The notes beneath the pieces were generated by a model. It saw nothing but the letters and a program-made list of their open reading frames with translations, was not told the origin of the DNA and made no database searches. Below, piece after piece: positions 47,207 to 57,342 of a stretch of 58,387 nt of DNA. A program made the position numbers and the translations under genes. The stretch comes from Methylobacterium sp. Leaf465 (GTDB taxonomy: Bacteria; Pseudomonadota; Alphaproteobacteria; Rhizobiales; Beijerinckiaceae): the NCBI RefSeq assembly GCF_001424705.1, contig NZ_LMRA01000007.1:84708-143094 (forward strand). Direction: 5' to 3'. Positions within the stretch are counted from its first letter, which is position 1. The number at the start of each line of letters is the position of its first letter.

Positions 47207-49288
47207 ATGGCGGCAAGCGCCACGATCGCAGGAGAGCGCCGGTCCCAGAGGGACATCGGGTTCGCGGCGGGCATCGTCGCCATCCTGGCGATCCTGTTCC
47301 TGCCGGTGCCGGCGATCCTGCTTGACATCGGGCTCGCCTTCTCGATCGCCCTGTCGGTGCTGATCCTGATGGTGGCCCTCTGGATCAAGAAGCCGCTGGA
47401 ATTCTCGGCCTTCCCCACCGTCCTGCTGATCGCGACCCTGCTGCGCCTGGCCCTCGGCATCGCCACCACCCGGTTGATCCTGGCCAACGGCCAGCACGGC
47501 GTGTCGGCGGCCGGCCACGTCATCCAGGGCTTCTCGCAGTTCGTGATGAGCGGCGACTTCGTCATCGGAATCGTGGTCTTCCTGATCCTGATCACGGTGA
47601 ACTTCCTCGTCATCACCAAGGGCGCCACCCGCATCGCCGAAGTGGGCGCGCGCTTCACCCTCGACGCGATCCCCGGCAAGCAGATGGCGATCGACGCCGA
47701 CCTGAACGCGGGCCTGATCGACGACAAGGAGGCCCAGCACCGCCGGCGCGAGCTGGAGGAGGAGAGCGCCTTCTTCGGCTCCATGGACGGCGCCTCCAAG
47801 TTCGTGCGCGGCGAGGCCATCGCCTCCCTCATCACCATCGCCGTCAACGTGTTCGGCGGCATCATCATCGGCACCACCCGCCACGGCATGCCGCTGGGCC
47901 AGGCGGCCGACGTGTTCACCAAGCTCTCGGTGGGCGACGGCCTCGTCTCGCAGATCCCCGCCCTGATCGTCTCGCTGGCCGCCGGCCTCCTGGTCTCGAA
48001 GGGCGGCACGCGGGGCACCGCCGAGCAGGCGGTGATGGGCCAGCTCGGGGCCTACCCGCGCGCCCTCTCGGTGGCCGCGGCCCTCATGTTCCTGTTCGCC
48101 CTGGTGCCGGGCCTGCCCTTCGTGCCCTTCATGGCGCTCTCCGGGCTGATGGCCTTCACCGCCTACGCGATCCCGAAGAAGCTCGCCGCCCAGAAGGCGA
48201 TCGTCGATGCCAAGGCGGAGGCCGAGGAGGAGAAGAAGCAGGTCGCGCTGCGCGAATCCGTCAAGGAGTCGCTGAAGACCCCGGAGATCGAGCTCTGCCT
48301 CGGGCGCCAGATCGCGGCCCAGGTCCAGGGGACGCAGTCCGAGCTGTCGCACCGGGTCGCCAAGATGCGCCGCAAGTTCGCGCGCCAGTACGGCTTCGTC
48401 GTGCCCGACATCAAGCTCACCGACAGCCTGGCCGTGCCGCCGAAATGCTACCAGATCCTCATCCACGGCACCGTGGTGGCGACCCAGGAACTGCGCCCGG
48501 GCGAGCTCCTCGTGGTCACCGGCGACGGGCCCGTGCCGGACGTGCCGAGCGACGAGGTCCGCGAGCCCGCCTTCGGCATGAAGGCGCGCTGGGTCCTCGA
48601 CGCCTATGCGGGCGAAGTGCGGCGCGGCGGCTTCGAGCCCATCGACGGCTCCTCCGTGCTGCTGACCCACCTCTCCGAGGTCATCCGCAACAACCTGCCC
48701 ACGCTCCTGTCCTACAAGGACATGCGCAACCTGCTCGACCGGCTCGACCCCGAGTACAAGCGCCTGCTCGACGAGATCTGCCCCTCGCAGATCTCCTATT
48801 CGGGCCTGCAGGCGGTGCTCAAGCTCCTGCTCTCCGAGCGGGTCTCGATCCGCAACCTGCACCTCATCCTGGAGGCCGTGGCGGAGATCACGCCCCATGC
48901 CCGCCGGGCCGAGCAGATCGCCGAGCACGTCCGCATGCGCATCGCCCAGCAGATCTGCGGCGACCTCGCCGAGAACGGCGTGCTCGCGGTGCTGCGCCTC
49001 GGCAGCGCCTGGGACCTCTCCTTCCACCAGAGCCTGAAGCGCGACGGCAAGGGCGAGGTCATCGAGTTCGACATCGACCCGCGCCTCGTGGAGCAGTTCG
49101 GCACCGAGGCGTCGGAGGCGATCCGCAAGCAGATGCGCGAGACCCGCAACTTCGCCCTCGTGACCGCGCCGGACGCCCGCCCCTACGTGCGCATGATCAT
49201 CGAGCGGCTCTATCCGACGCTCGCCGTCCTCTCGCACCTGGAGATCGCGCGCGGGGTCGAGATCCGATCCCTCGGGACGATTTCGTGA
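47207..49288 (+). CDS. flhA: Flagellar export gate protein FlhA
   Basis: 693 aa. About eight transmembrane helices in the first 330 residues, with the family signature around [20 protein letters not shown] and [20 protein letters not shown]. Large cytoplasmic domain follows, docking site for chaperones and FliI/FliJ. ATG at 47207. Stop overlaps the fliR start (GTGA). Core of the export gate. No flhB in the window. Confidence 0.95.
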   Translation: MAASATIAGERRSQRDIGFAAGIVAILAILFLPVPAILLDIGLAFSIALSVLILMVALWIKKPLEFSAFPTVLLIATLLRLALGIATTRLILANGQHGVSAAGHVIQGFSQFVMSGDFVIGIVVFLILITVNFLVITKGATRIAEVGARFTLDAIPGKQMAIDADLNAGLIDDKEAQHRRRELEEESAFFGSMDGASKFVRGEAIASLITIAVNVFGGIIIGTTRHGMPLGQAADVFTKLSVGDGLVSQIPALIVSLAAGLLVSKGGTRGTAEQAVMGQLGAYPRALSVAAALMFLFALVPGLPFVPFMALSGLMAFTAYAIPKKLAAQKAIVDAKAEAEEEKKQVALRESVKESLKTPEIELCLGRQIAAQVQGTQSELSHRVAKMRRKFARQYGFVVPDIKLTDSLAVPPKCYQILIHGTVVATQELRPGELLVVTGDGPVPDVPSDEVREPAFGMKARWVLDAYAGEVRRGGFEPIDGSSVLLTHLSEVIRNNLPTLLSYKDMRNLLDRLDPEYKRLLDEICPSQISYSGLQAVLKLLLSERVSIRNLHLILEAVAEITPHARRAEQIAEHVRMRIAQQICGDLAENGVLAVLRLGSAWDLSFHQSLKRDGKGEVIEFDIDPRLVEQFGTEASEAIRKQMRETRNFALVTAPDARPYVRMIIERLYPTLAVLSHLEIARGVEIRSLGTIS

Positions 49289-50055
49289 CGGCGCCGCTCC
49301 TGGCGGTGCTGGGCCCCGAGAGCTTTCTCGGGGTGTTCCTGATCTTCTGCCGGGTCGGCGCCTGCCTCCTCATCGTGCCGGGCTTCTCCAGCCCCCGCGT
49401 GCCCGCGCAGGTCCGCCTCCTGATCGCGCTGGCGGTCTCGCTCGCCCTGACCCCGATGCTGCTGCCCCTGTTCCAGGGCAAGCTCGCCGCGCAGGATCCC
49501 GGCGCCACCCTGGGCTGGATCGTCACCGAGAGCCTGACCGGCCTCGTCCTCGGCTTCCTCGGCCGGATCTACTACGTGGTCCTCGAGACCGTGGTGAACG
49601 CCGCCGCCACCATGGTGGGCTTCGGCGGCATGCCGGGGTCTGTGGCCGAGGGCATGGACCCGGTGCCGGCGGTGGAGGCGATGATCATGATGGCCGCCGC
49701 CGCCCTGCTGTTCGCCGCCGACCTGCACTGGGAGCTGTTCCGCGGCCTCGTCGATTCCTACGGCCGGATCCCGCCCGGCGAGGGCATCGGCTCGCAGGTC
49801 GCCCTGGTGCGCATCGTCGACCAGGTGACCACCGCCTTCGTGCTGGGCCTGCGCATCACCGCGCCGTTCCTCGTCTATGCAGTGGCGGTGAACCTGGCCG
49901 CCGGCTTCATCAACAAGCTCGTGCCGCAGATCCCGGTCTACTTCATCGCCACGCCGTTCATCATGGCCGGCGGCCTGATGCTGCTGTACCTCATCAGCAA
50001 CGAGTTCATGATGCAGTTCGTCATGGGCTACTTCGACTACCTGCGCCGGGGCTGA
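49285..50055 (+). CDS. fliR: Flagellar export protein FliR
   Basis: 256 aa from the GTG at 49285, which overlaps the flhA stop. Multiple hydrophobic helices with FliR features: [59 protein letters not shown] and [20 protein letters not shown]. Part of the FliPQR channel. In operon with flhA. Confidence 0.94.
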   Translation: MTAPLLAVLGPESFLGVFLIFCRVGACLLIVPGFSSPRVPAQVRLLIALAVSLALTPMLLPLFQGKLAAQDPGATLGWIVTESLTGLVLGFLGRIYYVVLETVVNAAATMVGFGGMPGSVAEGMDPVPAVEAMIMMAAAALLFAADLHWELFRGLVDSYGRIPPGEGIGSQVALVRIVDQVTTAFVLGLRITAPFLVYAVAVNLAAGFINKLVPQIPVYFIATPFIMAGGLMLLYLISNEFMMQFVMGYFDYLRRG

Positions 50056-50059
50056 GACC

Positions 50060-50461
50060 ATGACCACCCGCCTCCGGCTCCTGCGCGCTCAGCGCCTGCT
50101 CAAGGTCCAGGAGCAGATGCGGGGCCTCGCCGAGCGCGACCTCGCCGCCAACCGCGCTCAGACCGCCCGCGTCGAGGCCGACCGGGCGGCCATGCTGGCC
50201 ACCCTGGCCGGCGAGACCATGCACGGCCTGTTCCTCGACGCCGCCGCGCGGCGCCTGCGCGCCCTCGCCACGGAGGCGAGCGAACTCGGCGCGACCTCGA
50301 CACGACTGTCTGAAATACTGAAGGCCCGCGGCCTCGCCGAAAAGCGCGCCGAGCGCCAGGCCGACAGCCTCCTGAAGCTGCGCGACCACGAGCGCGAGCA
50401 GCACGCCCTGCTCGAGCAGCTCGACCTCATGACCGCACGCGGGGCAAGGCCGCTCGACTGA
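50060..50461 (+). CDS. FliJ-like coiled-coil protein
   Basis: 133 aa, nearly all helical and highly charged (LRLLRAQRLLKVQEQMRGLA; LAEKRAERQADSLLKLRDHE). It starts 4 bases after fliR, so it belongs to the operon. Size and composition fit FliJ, the soluble factor linking FliI and FlhA, but FliJ sequences are poorly conserved, so this rests on shape and position. Confidence 0.6.
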   Translation: MTTRLRLLRAQRLLKVQEQMRGLAERDLAANRAQTARVEADRAAMLATLAGETMHGLFLDAAARRLRALATEASELGATSTRLSEILKARGLAEKRAERQADSLLKLRDHEREQHALLEQLDLMTARGARPLD

Positions 50462-50548
50462 TCCCCAGGCCACGATGCAAGCCTGCCGAAAGCCAGGGCG
50501 CCTATGCCTTCCGGGGACCGGCTCCCCGAACCCGCTGAAGCGCCTGCC

Positions 50549-51040
50549 ATGAGCATCTCGCCTCCCTCCGACATCGTCCTCGATGTGGCCCGCGCCGCCG
50601 ATCCCGGCCGCGTGCAGGAGGCCGCCGCGAAGCTGTCGGCCCCCGGGACCGATCCGGCGGCGTTCGGCGATGCCTACCGCATGGCCGGCGTCTCGGTGCA
50701 CATGCCCCTCGACGCTCGCGGGACGTTGACCGCCCTGCAGACCGACAACGCGGTCTCGGGCGCCGGCAAGGCGGGCGATCCCTACAAGCAGTTCGAGGCC
50801 TTCGTCCTGCGCCAGTTCGTCGAGACCATGATGCCCTCGAAGGCCAGCGCCGTCTTCGGCAAGGGCAATGCCGGCGGGATCTGGAAGTCGATGCTCGCCG
50901 ATCAGGTCGGAACGCAGGTCGCCCGGGCCGGCGGCGTCGGCATCGCCCGGATGCTCGAGGCGGCGCGTCCGCTGAACCCGCCCGCGGCGGCCGTCGCGCC
51001 GTCGACCAAGACCGCGTCGACCAAGACTTCGGAGAGCTGA
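50549..51040 (+). CDS. Rod-binding protein (FlgJ N-terminal domain type)
   Basis: 163 aa from the ATG at 50549. The centre (YKQFEAFVLRQFVETMMPSK; GGIWKSMLADQVGTQVAR; GVGIARML) is the rod-binding domain of FlgJ. There is no peptidoglycan hydrolase domain, as in other alphaproteobacteria, where it helps rod assembly. Same operon as fliR. Confidence 0.85.
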   Translation: MSISPPSDIVLDVARAADPGRVQEAAAKLSAPGTDPAAFGDAYRMAGVSVHMPLDARGTLTALQTDNAVSGAGKAGDPYKQFEAFVLRQFVETMMPSKASAVFGKGNAGGIWKSMLADQVGTQVARAGGVGIARMLEAARPLNPPAAAVAPSTKTASTKTSES

Positions 51041-51046
51041 AACCCC

Positions 51047-51376
51047 ATGCTGCTCGCATCCCTGAAGCGCCTGGAAGCCACCGTGACGGCGGAGACCGAG
51101 GCCCTGCTGGCGCATCACCCCGTCGACCAGGAAGCGGTAAACCGTCGCAAGAGCCAGAGCCTCCTCGAACTGACCCGCCTGACCCGCGACCTCGATCCCG
51201 CCGAACTCGACACGCCGGTGCTCGACCAGCTGCTGCGTCTGCGCGGCGCCCTCGAGCGCAATCAGGACGCCGTCGGCCTGCACCTGCGGGCCGTCGAGGA
51301 GATCTCCGGCATCGTCGCGGAGTCCCTGCGCGCGGCGGAATCCGACGGCACCTATTCCGGCCACGTCCGGCGCTGA
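51047..51376 (+). CDS. FlgN-like flagellar chaperone candidate
   Basis: 109 aa, helical, cytoplasmic (LLASLKRLEATVTAETEALL; DQLLRLRGALERNQDAVGLH), ending in SDGTYSGHVRR. The size and the C-terminal SDGTYS pattern match the short rhizobial FlgN-like proteins, chaperones for FlgK/FlgL. It starts 6 bases after the rod-binding gene. The call is by pattern and position. Confidence 0.65.
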   Translation: MLLASLKRLEATVTAETEALLAHHPVDQEAVNRRKSQSLLELTRLTRDLDPAELDTPVLDQLLRLRGALERNQDAVGLHLRAVEEISGIVAESLRAAESDGTYSGHVRR

Positions 51377-51391
51377 GGTCCGCTCCCCGCC

Positions 51392-51838
51392 ATGCGCATC
51401 CTCGTCACCGGCCTGTGGATCTGCGGCCTCACCATCCTGTCCTGCTACGCCGCGGTGACCTGGGGGGCGGGGCTGTTCGCCAAGAAAACCGAGCCTTACC
51501 TCGAAGGTCTCCAGTACCAGAAACTGCCACCCATCAATGTGCCGATGGTCGTTGATGGCAAAGTACAGGGCTACATCGTCGCCGTCCTGGTCTTTACTGC
51601 CGATGCGCGGCTGATGCACACGCTCTCTGTGCCGCCGAATGCCTTCGTCGTCGATGAGACGTTCCGGCAGATCTATACGGACCCGGCGATCGATTTCAAA
51701 CGCCTGTCCCGCTACAACGTCACTCAGCGCCTTGCCGAGATCCGCAAGCAGGTGAACGCCCGCCTCGGCTCCGACGTGGTCAAGGACGTGCTGGTCGAAG
51801 AATTCAACTTCGTCGCCAAGCGCGAAGTCCGTTCCTGA
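51392..51838 (+). CDS. Membrane-anchored protein at the end of the flagellar operon, function unknown
   Basis: 148 aa. One N-terminal transmembrane helix (about 5-27, VTGLWICGLTILSCYAAVTW), then a periplasmic domain of about 115 residues without cysteines (PPINVPMVVDGKVQGYIVAV; VKDVLVEEFNFVAKREVRS). Topology recalls FliL (one helix plus periplasmic domain), but I do not recognise FliL sequence. The middle (51480-51700) is noticeably less GC-rich than its neighbours. Last gene of the cluster. Confidence 0.7.
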   Translation: MRILVTGLWICGLTILSCYAAVTWGAGLFAKKTEPYLEGLQYQKLPPINVPMVVDGKVQGYIVAVLVFTADARLMHTLSVPPNAFVVDETFRQIYTDPAIDFKRLSRYNVTQRLAEIRKQVNARLGSDVVKDVLVEEFNFVAKREVRS

Positions 51839-51901
51839 AGGGATGTCCGATCCCGAAGGGACCTCCCTTCCTCATGCGAAGTCCGTGCCCGAGGATGGGC
51901 C

Positions 51902-54643
51902 TCACGCCTCCGCCAGCAGGCGCTCGAAGGCGGGCTCGTCCAGGAGGGCGGTGAGCCGCCGGTCGGCATCGGCATCGGCCGCGAGGGCGAGACCGCCGCA
52001 GACCGTGCCGGCACCGGCGAAGGCGTAGCCGAGCACGCTCGTCGGCTGAAGGCCGCCGGCGGCCGCGGCGACGAAGCCCCGCAGGGCCCCCGGATGGGCG
52101 TTGCAGCCGTTGCGGAGAGTCAGGCCGGCGCAGCGCCCGGCGACCGCCACGGGGGAGAGCGAGAGCCGGTGGCGCCCGGCCTGGGCCATGGCCCGGCGCG
52201 GACCCGCCAGGGCCAGCAGGATCTCCGGCGATAGGTGGACCGCGCCCTCGAAGCTGAGGCTGCCCGACCCGCTGAAGCGGTCGAACACCGCCAGTCCGGA
52301 GAGGTCGTCGAGAACGAGGAAAACGCGCCGGTGCGCGACGTCGGGACCGTGGACCTGCGTGGCGAGGCGGTGGGCGGTGGCGCCGATGAGGCGCTCGGCC
52401 CCGAGGTAGAGGGCGGGGCCCGCCATCGGTTCGCGCTGGTCGAGGGCCGCCACGTTGTGGCCGGCCCCCGAGAGGAGGTGGTGGCGGGCGGCGCCGCTTT
52501 CGACCTGGCTCGACCCGCCGGCCTCGACGATCCAGCGCACCCCTTCGCAGGCGTAGACGAAGGAGCCGACGTCCCGGTGGCCGGGTCCGGGACCCTGGCC
52601 CTGGCTGGCGAAGGTGCAGGCGAAGTGGCCCCAGCCGCGGCCGGGGGCGTCGTGGCGCTGCGCGATCATGCCCGAGGACGGGTCGACGCGGCCCGCGGCG
52701 GGCTCCAGGGTGACGCGTGGTATACCGGGACGGTCGCGTCGCGGTCGCGCGTCTCCGGACCAGCGCGTCGCACTGAGTGCGCGACCCGCCTGCGCACCGA
52801 GGCGCCCGATCCAGCCGGCGGCATCCTCGCCGGCGGGCGCGTCCCCGAACGGGGGCAGGCGCCCGGTCGGATCGAGGAGACCGGCGACCGCCGGGAGCCC
52901 GGCCGCCACGAGCCGGTCGAGGCGGCCCCTGAGCGCCGACTCGGCGGGGTCGTCGGCGTCGAGGCCGAGCCCGAGGGCGCGCAGGAGGGTCAGGAGCTCG
53001 AGGCGCGGGTGCAGGGCGGGGTCGGAGAACCGCCCCTCCGCGTCGAGGAGCGGCGCGAGGCCGGTCTCGAGGGCGGCCTCGGCCAGGGCGAGCCAGTGTG
53101 CCGCGAGCGGCAGCAGTGGCAGGGCGCGGGCGACGATGCGCAGGGCCGCCGCCGCCTGGAGCTGGTGGATCGAGCGGCCGAAGGTGTTCTGGCCCAGAAT
53201 CTCGGCGAGGGCGAAGCCGTGCCGCACCGCCTCGCCCGTGAGGGTGAGGGAGGCCGGGCCGCCGGGCTTGCCGGCCCGGGCGAGGAGCCGCACCAAGGTC
53301 TCGGTGCGGGCGGCGAGGGCCGCCGGGTGCAGGGCGAGGCCGTCGGTGGGCGCCCCCCAGGGGTTGGCCCGCGACCAGGACAGGGCGAGGCCGACGGCGG
53401 TGGCGCCGCCGCCCGGTGCCTCGGCCAGCGCCGCGAGCCAGGCCAGGGACTGGTACTCCAGGCGCCAGGGCACCGAGCGGAAGGGATCCTCGGTCCAGTC
53501 CGGCGCCTCCGGCAGGGTCCAGGCGGGCTGGCCGGCGAGGCGCAGGGCCCGGTCGAGGCCGGCGGCGCGGTGGCCCTCGCCGCGCTGGATCGCCCGGGCG
53601 CGGGCGAGCACCGCCGGCACGGTGGCCACTGCCTCGGGCTGCGGACACCAGCCCGCGAAGGCGGCCCCGGGCAGGGACAGGCGCTCGGCCAGGCGGGCAA
53701 GGAAATCCGGGGCCGCGAGGAGGTCGTCGGCGCAGAGGCTCTCCAGCCGCATCCGGTCCTCCAGGGCCACCTCCGGCGAAGCGAGGAGCTCGGCTTCCGG
53801 CCCGTCCGCCTCCCAGGTGGCGAAGCCCACCGCCACCCGCGCCGCCCCGGCGGGGGGCTGGAGCTCCAGGGTGAAGCGGCGGGCCTGCTGGTGGGCGGAG
53901 AGGTCGACGAGGGCCCCGAGCCCCGGCACCGAGAGGGTCCCGGGATAGGGGGGGGCGAGCTCCGCCCCGGACCGGTCGCGGTAGACGATGCGGGCAAGCG
54001 CCGCGTGGGTGCCGGGCTGCGGCGTGTGGAGCTGGCCGCGCAGCACGAGGCCGCAGCCCGGCACCAGGGCGTGGTCGCGCCAGGCCGGCTCCGGCCCGAG
54101 GCGGTGCCGGGCGCGGGGGATCAGGGCCGGCGACGGTGCCAGATCCGTCCCCTGGGCGAGACGCGCTTCCGAGACTGCGAACGGCGCGCTGTTGCGCCAG
54201 GAGCGGACCGTCACCGTGATCCGGGTGGCCGGGGCCGGGACCCGGAAGGCGAGCTGGAGGCGCCCGGCCCGCGCCCCGTGCGTCTCCGGCGGCAGGGCGG
54301 CCGGCCCGGCGATCCAGGTTCCGTGCGGGTCGAGGAGCGTCCGGTCGAGACCGGGCACGTGGTCGAAGTCGAGGCTCGAGCCGTCCTCGGCCAGGAAGTC
54401 GATCCCCACCAGGGCGAAGTCGAGGGCGGACCCGGCGGCCTCCTCCGCCGCCCAGGCGAGGCGGAAGCCGAGGCAGCACCACGCCTCCGGCATCAGCCCC
54501 CCGAAGGGCAGCACCACCCGTGACCAGCGGTTCTTGGCCGGAACCCAATGCTCGTTCTCCCCCGGCCCGACGCGCGCGCCCCCGGCATAGCGGGCGGCCT
54601 CGGGCAGCAGGACCCGAAGGCCGGGCGCGCTCGGTTCGCTCAC
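51902..54643 (-). CDS. Heparinase II/III-like family protein
   Basis: 913 aa, GTG start at 54643. The N-terminal about 330 residues are beta-rich (WSRVVLPFGGLMPEAWCCLG), an added module. The middle (about 360-600) is an alpha toroid with NTFGRSIHQLQAAAALRIVA. From about residue 650 comes the heparinase C-terminal beta domain with HRDVGSFVYACEGVRWIVEA (from residue 689). Members cleave acidic polysaccharides such as heparin or alginate, or trim exopolysaccharides. No signal peptide is visible, so a cytoplasmic product or a misplaced start is possible. No glycan cluster adjoins it. Confidence 0.75.
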   Translation of the reverse strand: MSEPSAPGLRVLLPEAARYAGGARVGPGENEHWVPAKNRWSRVVLPFGGLMPEAWCCLGFRLAWAAEEAAGSALDFALVGIDFLAEDGSSLDFDHVPGLDRTLLDPHGTWIAGPAALPPETHGARAGRLQLAFRVPAPATRITVTVRSWRNSAPFAVSEARLAQGTDLAPSPALIPRARHRLGPEPAWRDHALVPGCGLVLRGQLHTPQPGTHAALARIVYRDRSGAELAPPYPGTLSVPGLGALVDLSAHQQARRFTLELQPPAGAARVAVGFATWEADGPEAELLASPEVALEDRMRLESLCADDLLAAPDFLARLAERLSLPGAAFAGWCPQPEAVATVPAVLARARAIQRGEGHRAAGLDRALRLAGQPAWTLPEAPDWTEDPFRSVPWRLEYQSLAWLAALAEAPGGGATAVGLALSWSRANPWGAPTDGLALHPAALAARTETLVRLLARAGKPGGPASLTLTGEAVRHGFALAEILGQNTFGRSIHQLQAAAALRIVARALPLLPLAAHWLALAEAALETGLAPLLDAEGRFSDPALHPRLELLTLLRALGLGLDADDPAESALRGRLDRLVAAGLPAVAGLLDPTGRLPPFGDAPAGEDAAGWIGRLGAQAGRALSATRWSGDARPRRDRPGIPRVTLEPAAGRVDPSSGMIAQRHDAPGRGWGHFACTFASQGQGPGPGHRDVGSFVYACEGVRWIVEAGGSSQVESGAARHHLLSGAGHNVAALDQREPMAGPALYLGAERLIGATAHRLATQVHGPDVAHRRVFLVLDDLSGLAVFDRFSGSGSLSFEGAVHLSPEILLALAGPRRAMAQAGRHRLSLSPVAVAGRCAGLTLRNGCNAHPGALRGFVAAAAGGLQPTSVLGYAFAGAGTVCGGLALAADADADRRLTALLDEPAFERLLAEA

Positions 54644-55365
54644 GAGGCGGACCGGGCGGAGGCGGGGGGAGGGGACATCGGCAAGGCGGGGTGCGGCGCG
54701 GGGGTAAGTCGGTCTGGCCGATGTGGTGGTCCAGGGCGCCCCGGTGTCGGCGCGATGCCGCCACTGAGGCGGTTGGGTCGCTCCGTGTCAAGCATCCGCC
54801 GGCCTTCAGGGGGCAGCATGCCCGACAGCCGGTGCCCAGTTCCGACCGGCGGTTTCGGTCAGGCCGGTATGGCCCGGATGCGGATTTTGGTGGTGGTCCT
54901 GCGCGAGAGCGGAAAGGCTCTGGGAAACCGGACCGTTGCCGTCGGCTTCGCGATACGCGATCGCGGACTGGAACATTCTGATCGGTCGGATCCGCGATCC
55001 AATTTCGATCGCGCCTGCCTGCTGGAACGGTGCGCCGGCGCGGAGCCGGGATGCGGGATCAGTCGCGATCCGCATCCTCGGGGGCTCGGTGCCGGATGCC
55101 CGACCGGACGTTCCGGGAATCCCGGCCGTCCCAGGAATGGGTGCAGGGCGTTAGAGAACGCCCTCGCAAGGCGCCTGGCCGGACCATGTCGCAGGTCCGG
55201 CCCGTGCCGGGAAACGGGGTGCGATGAGGAGGGCGACGTGCTGTCGACCGGAGGAGTAGAGACCGGCACGAGTACAAAATGCACGTTCGTCGGGACGGTA
55301 GGGGGCGCGGGGTCCCGCCAGCGCTCCCCTGTTCTCGCCTTGTGAACGGCTCCCTGATCTCGCGG
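54644..55365. other. Long intergenic region, nothing recognised
   Basis: 722 bases before the MFS gene stop. Open frames exist on both strands but lack conserved motifs, plausible starts and the codon bias of neighbours. Base composition is slightly lower in GC around 54880-55030, with many GATC-containing dyads (GGATCCGCGATCC near 54989). Confidence 0.5.
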
Positions 55366-56643
55366 TCACGCAGCCAGTGGTGCGCCCATCACCCGGGCGA
55401 CGCGGGTGCCGATGAGGAACAGCAGGGCGACGCCGAGGGCGACGAGGCTCGGGGGAACCGCCGCGGCGAGGCCGCTGGCGAGCGCCGAGCCCGCGACGTC
55501 GCCGAGGTTCATCGCCGCCATGTAGATCTGGAACTGCGTGGCCGAGGCCCGTCCGGTCCGACTCGCCAGGAGGACGGTCGGCAGCAGGGCGACGTAGAGG
55601 AGGGCCGGCACGACGTTGGCGAGGCCCAGGATGACGGGCCCCGTGGCCGCTTCCAGCCCGGCCGCGATCAACCCGCCCGCGATCCCGAAGGCCGCCGCGC
55701 AGGCGACCAGGAGGGCGCGCAGGGCCGGCCCCGGGCCGAGGCGGTCGACGGAGGCGCCGATGCCCGCTGCCCCGAGGGTTCCGCCCAGGAGGGCGAGCAG
55801 GGCCTGCAGGCGCGAGAGTCCGCCCGCGTCCCAGCCATGCACCTGCACCAGGGCGACGGCGAAGGGCACCTGGAACAGCGCCAGGGCGAAGTCGATGGCG
55901 AAGCACAGCGCCAGCAGGCGCGCGGCGTCGCGGCTCCGGAAGCCGTCGGCGAGCCCGCGCGCGAAGGCGGCCGCCGCGGCGATCCGGCCCGGTCCGGCCG
56001 CACGGGCCGGCCCGCGCCGCGGCCAGGCGAGGAGCCGGTCCCCCGGGGCCTCGCGCACGAGCGCGGCTGCCAGGGCGATGGGGGTGGTCAGACCGAGGAG
56101 GGCGCCCGCCGCCGCGGCGAACCCCCCGGCTTCCAGCACCCAGGCGAAGAGGGCGGTCCCGGCCGCGCTGCCGAGGACGAAGCCCGCCCGCGTGGCCGCG
56201 CTGGTGCGCCCCAGTTCGCCGGCCGGCACGCTGTCGGCGATCAGGCGGTCGGTGGCGGTGTCCGCCAGGGAGGCGGCCAGGCTGTGCAGGAGGAGGACGA
56301 GGCTGACGGCCGTGAGGCTCGGGACGCCGCCGAGGAGGAGCAGGCCGGCGAGGCTCGCCTGTGCGGCGGCCAAGGCCAGAACGAGCCAGCGGCGGCGCGG
56401 CCCCATGCGGTCGGGGGTCGCCCGGTCGATCACCGGCCCCCAGAGCAGGGGCTGCAGCACCCAGGGCAGGCCGACCACGGCGAGGTGCCGGCCGACCTCC
56501 GCGGTGGAGGCGCCCACGGCGGCGAAGTGGTTGGCCAGCGCCGTCAGGGCGAAGCCGGCGACGAGCCCCTGGTAGAGGTAGAGCAGGGTGAAGAGGCCGA
56601 CCCGCCAGCGCGCGTCCTGCAGGCTCGGCGGCCACGGCGGCAT
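55366..56643 (-). CDS. MFS transporter (possible siderophore or AmpG-like uptake)
   Basis: 425 aa, ATG at 56643, about 12 transmembrane helices. The N-terminal half reads VGLFTLLYLYQGLVAGFALT and GLPWVLQPLLWGPVIDRATP; a centre loop is basic. The pattern of ALANHFAAVGAS and QFQIYMAAMNLGDVAGSALA resembles the RhtX/FptX siderophore and AmpG permeases, but this is only a resemblance. Monocistronic. Confidence 0.8.
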   Translation of the reverse strand: MPPWPPSLQDARWRVGLFTLLYLYQGLVAGFALTALANHFAAVGASTAEVGRHLAVVGLPWVLQPLLWGPVIDRATPDRMGPRRRWLVLALAAAQASLAGLLLLGGVPSLTAVSLVLLLHSLAASLADTATDRLIADSVPAGELGRTSAATRAGFVLGSAAGTALFAWVLEAGGFAAAAGALLGLTTPIALAAALVREAPGDRLLAWPRRGPARAAGPGRIAAAAAFARGLADGFRSRDAARLLALCFAIDFALALFQVPFAVALVQVHGWDAGGLSRLQALLALLGGTLGAAGIGASVDRLGPGPALRALLVACAAAFGIAGGLIAAGLEAATGPVILGLANVVPALLYVALLPTVLLASRTGRASATQFQIYMAAMNLGDVAGSALASGLAAAVPPSLVALGVALLFLIGTRVARVMGAPLAA

Positions 56644-56851
56644 CGGGTCCGGTCCTCGCTCACGCCGGCCAGGCGCCGCCGTCCGGGCCGCGCGGACCCC
56701 GTGCTTAGCCGACGCGGCCGGCCGGCGTCACCCCATCCGATGGGATGCGCCGGCCGGGCCGGACGGGTCATCGGCGCGGCGCGGGGCCGCCCCGGACACT
56801 CCGCGCAAGGCGACGAACGGCGCCTCGGGGCTTTGCCCCGCGCGGGCGGCC

Positions 56852-57172
56852 TCAGTAGCGCGGGCCGCCCGAGGTGCTGCCGCGCTGCTGGGCGTAGCCG
56901 GGCAGCATCGGATTGCGGGCGTTCGGATCGCCGTGCATCAGGCGGTTGCGGGTGTGGTGCAGGCGATGGGCGCGCGAATGGTGGATCGCGTCGTGGCGAT
57001 GGCCGCGATGGCGCATGTGGTACTTGCGCGCCTTGTAGTTGCCCGCGTGGCCGATCGACGAGCTGGCGCGCATCCGCTCGGCCGGGGTCAGGCCCGGAGC
57101 GGCCGAGGCTGAGCCGAGGGAAAAGCTGGCGAACATCAGGCCGGAGGCCAGAACCATGGCGAGGGTTTTCAT
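56852..57172 (-). CDS. His-rich small secreted protein with TSGGPRY tail
   Basis: 106 aa, ATG at 57172 with GGAAG upstream. Signal peptide (MVLASGLMFASFSLGSASAA). The mature part has a His/Arg cluster (KYHMRHRGHRHDAIHHSRAH, then RLHHTRNRLMHG) that could bind metal ions, and ends QRGSTSGGPRY, like the tail of the protein at 19335-19604. Function unknown. Confidence 0.75.
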   Translation of the reverse strand: MKTLAMVLASGLMFASFSLGSASAAPGLTPAERMRASSSIGHAGNYKARKYHMRHRGHRHDAIHHSRAHRLHHTRNRLMHGDPNARNPMLPGYAQQRGSTSGGPRY

Positions 57173-57342
57173 GTGAGACTTCCAGTCATGTGCTCACGAG
57201 CGGCACAGTGCGGCTGTAAGTCTGTTCCGAACTTGACGTTCCGCGGTGTTGCTTGACATTAATGTCATGGATTATCCGGCCTGGCCTGCACGTGGACTTG
57301 AGGAATTCATAGAGAATTCAATAAACCACGCGCAGGCAGCGG

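Noticed and set aside
54548..55345. Plus-strand frame of 265 codons upstream of the MFS gene
   Set aside because: Low-complexity product, no ribosome site, start inside the heparinase gene, no family pattern.
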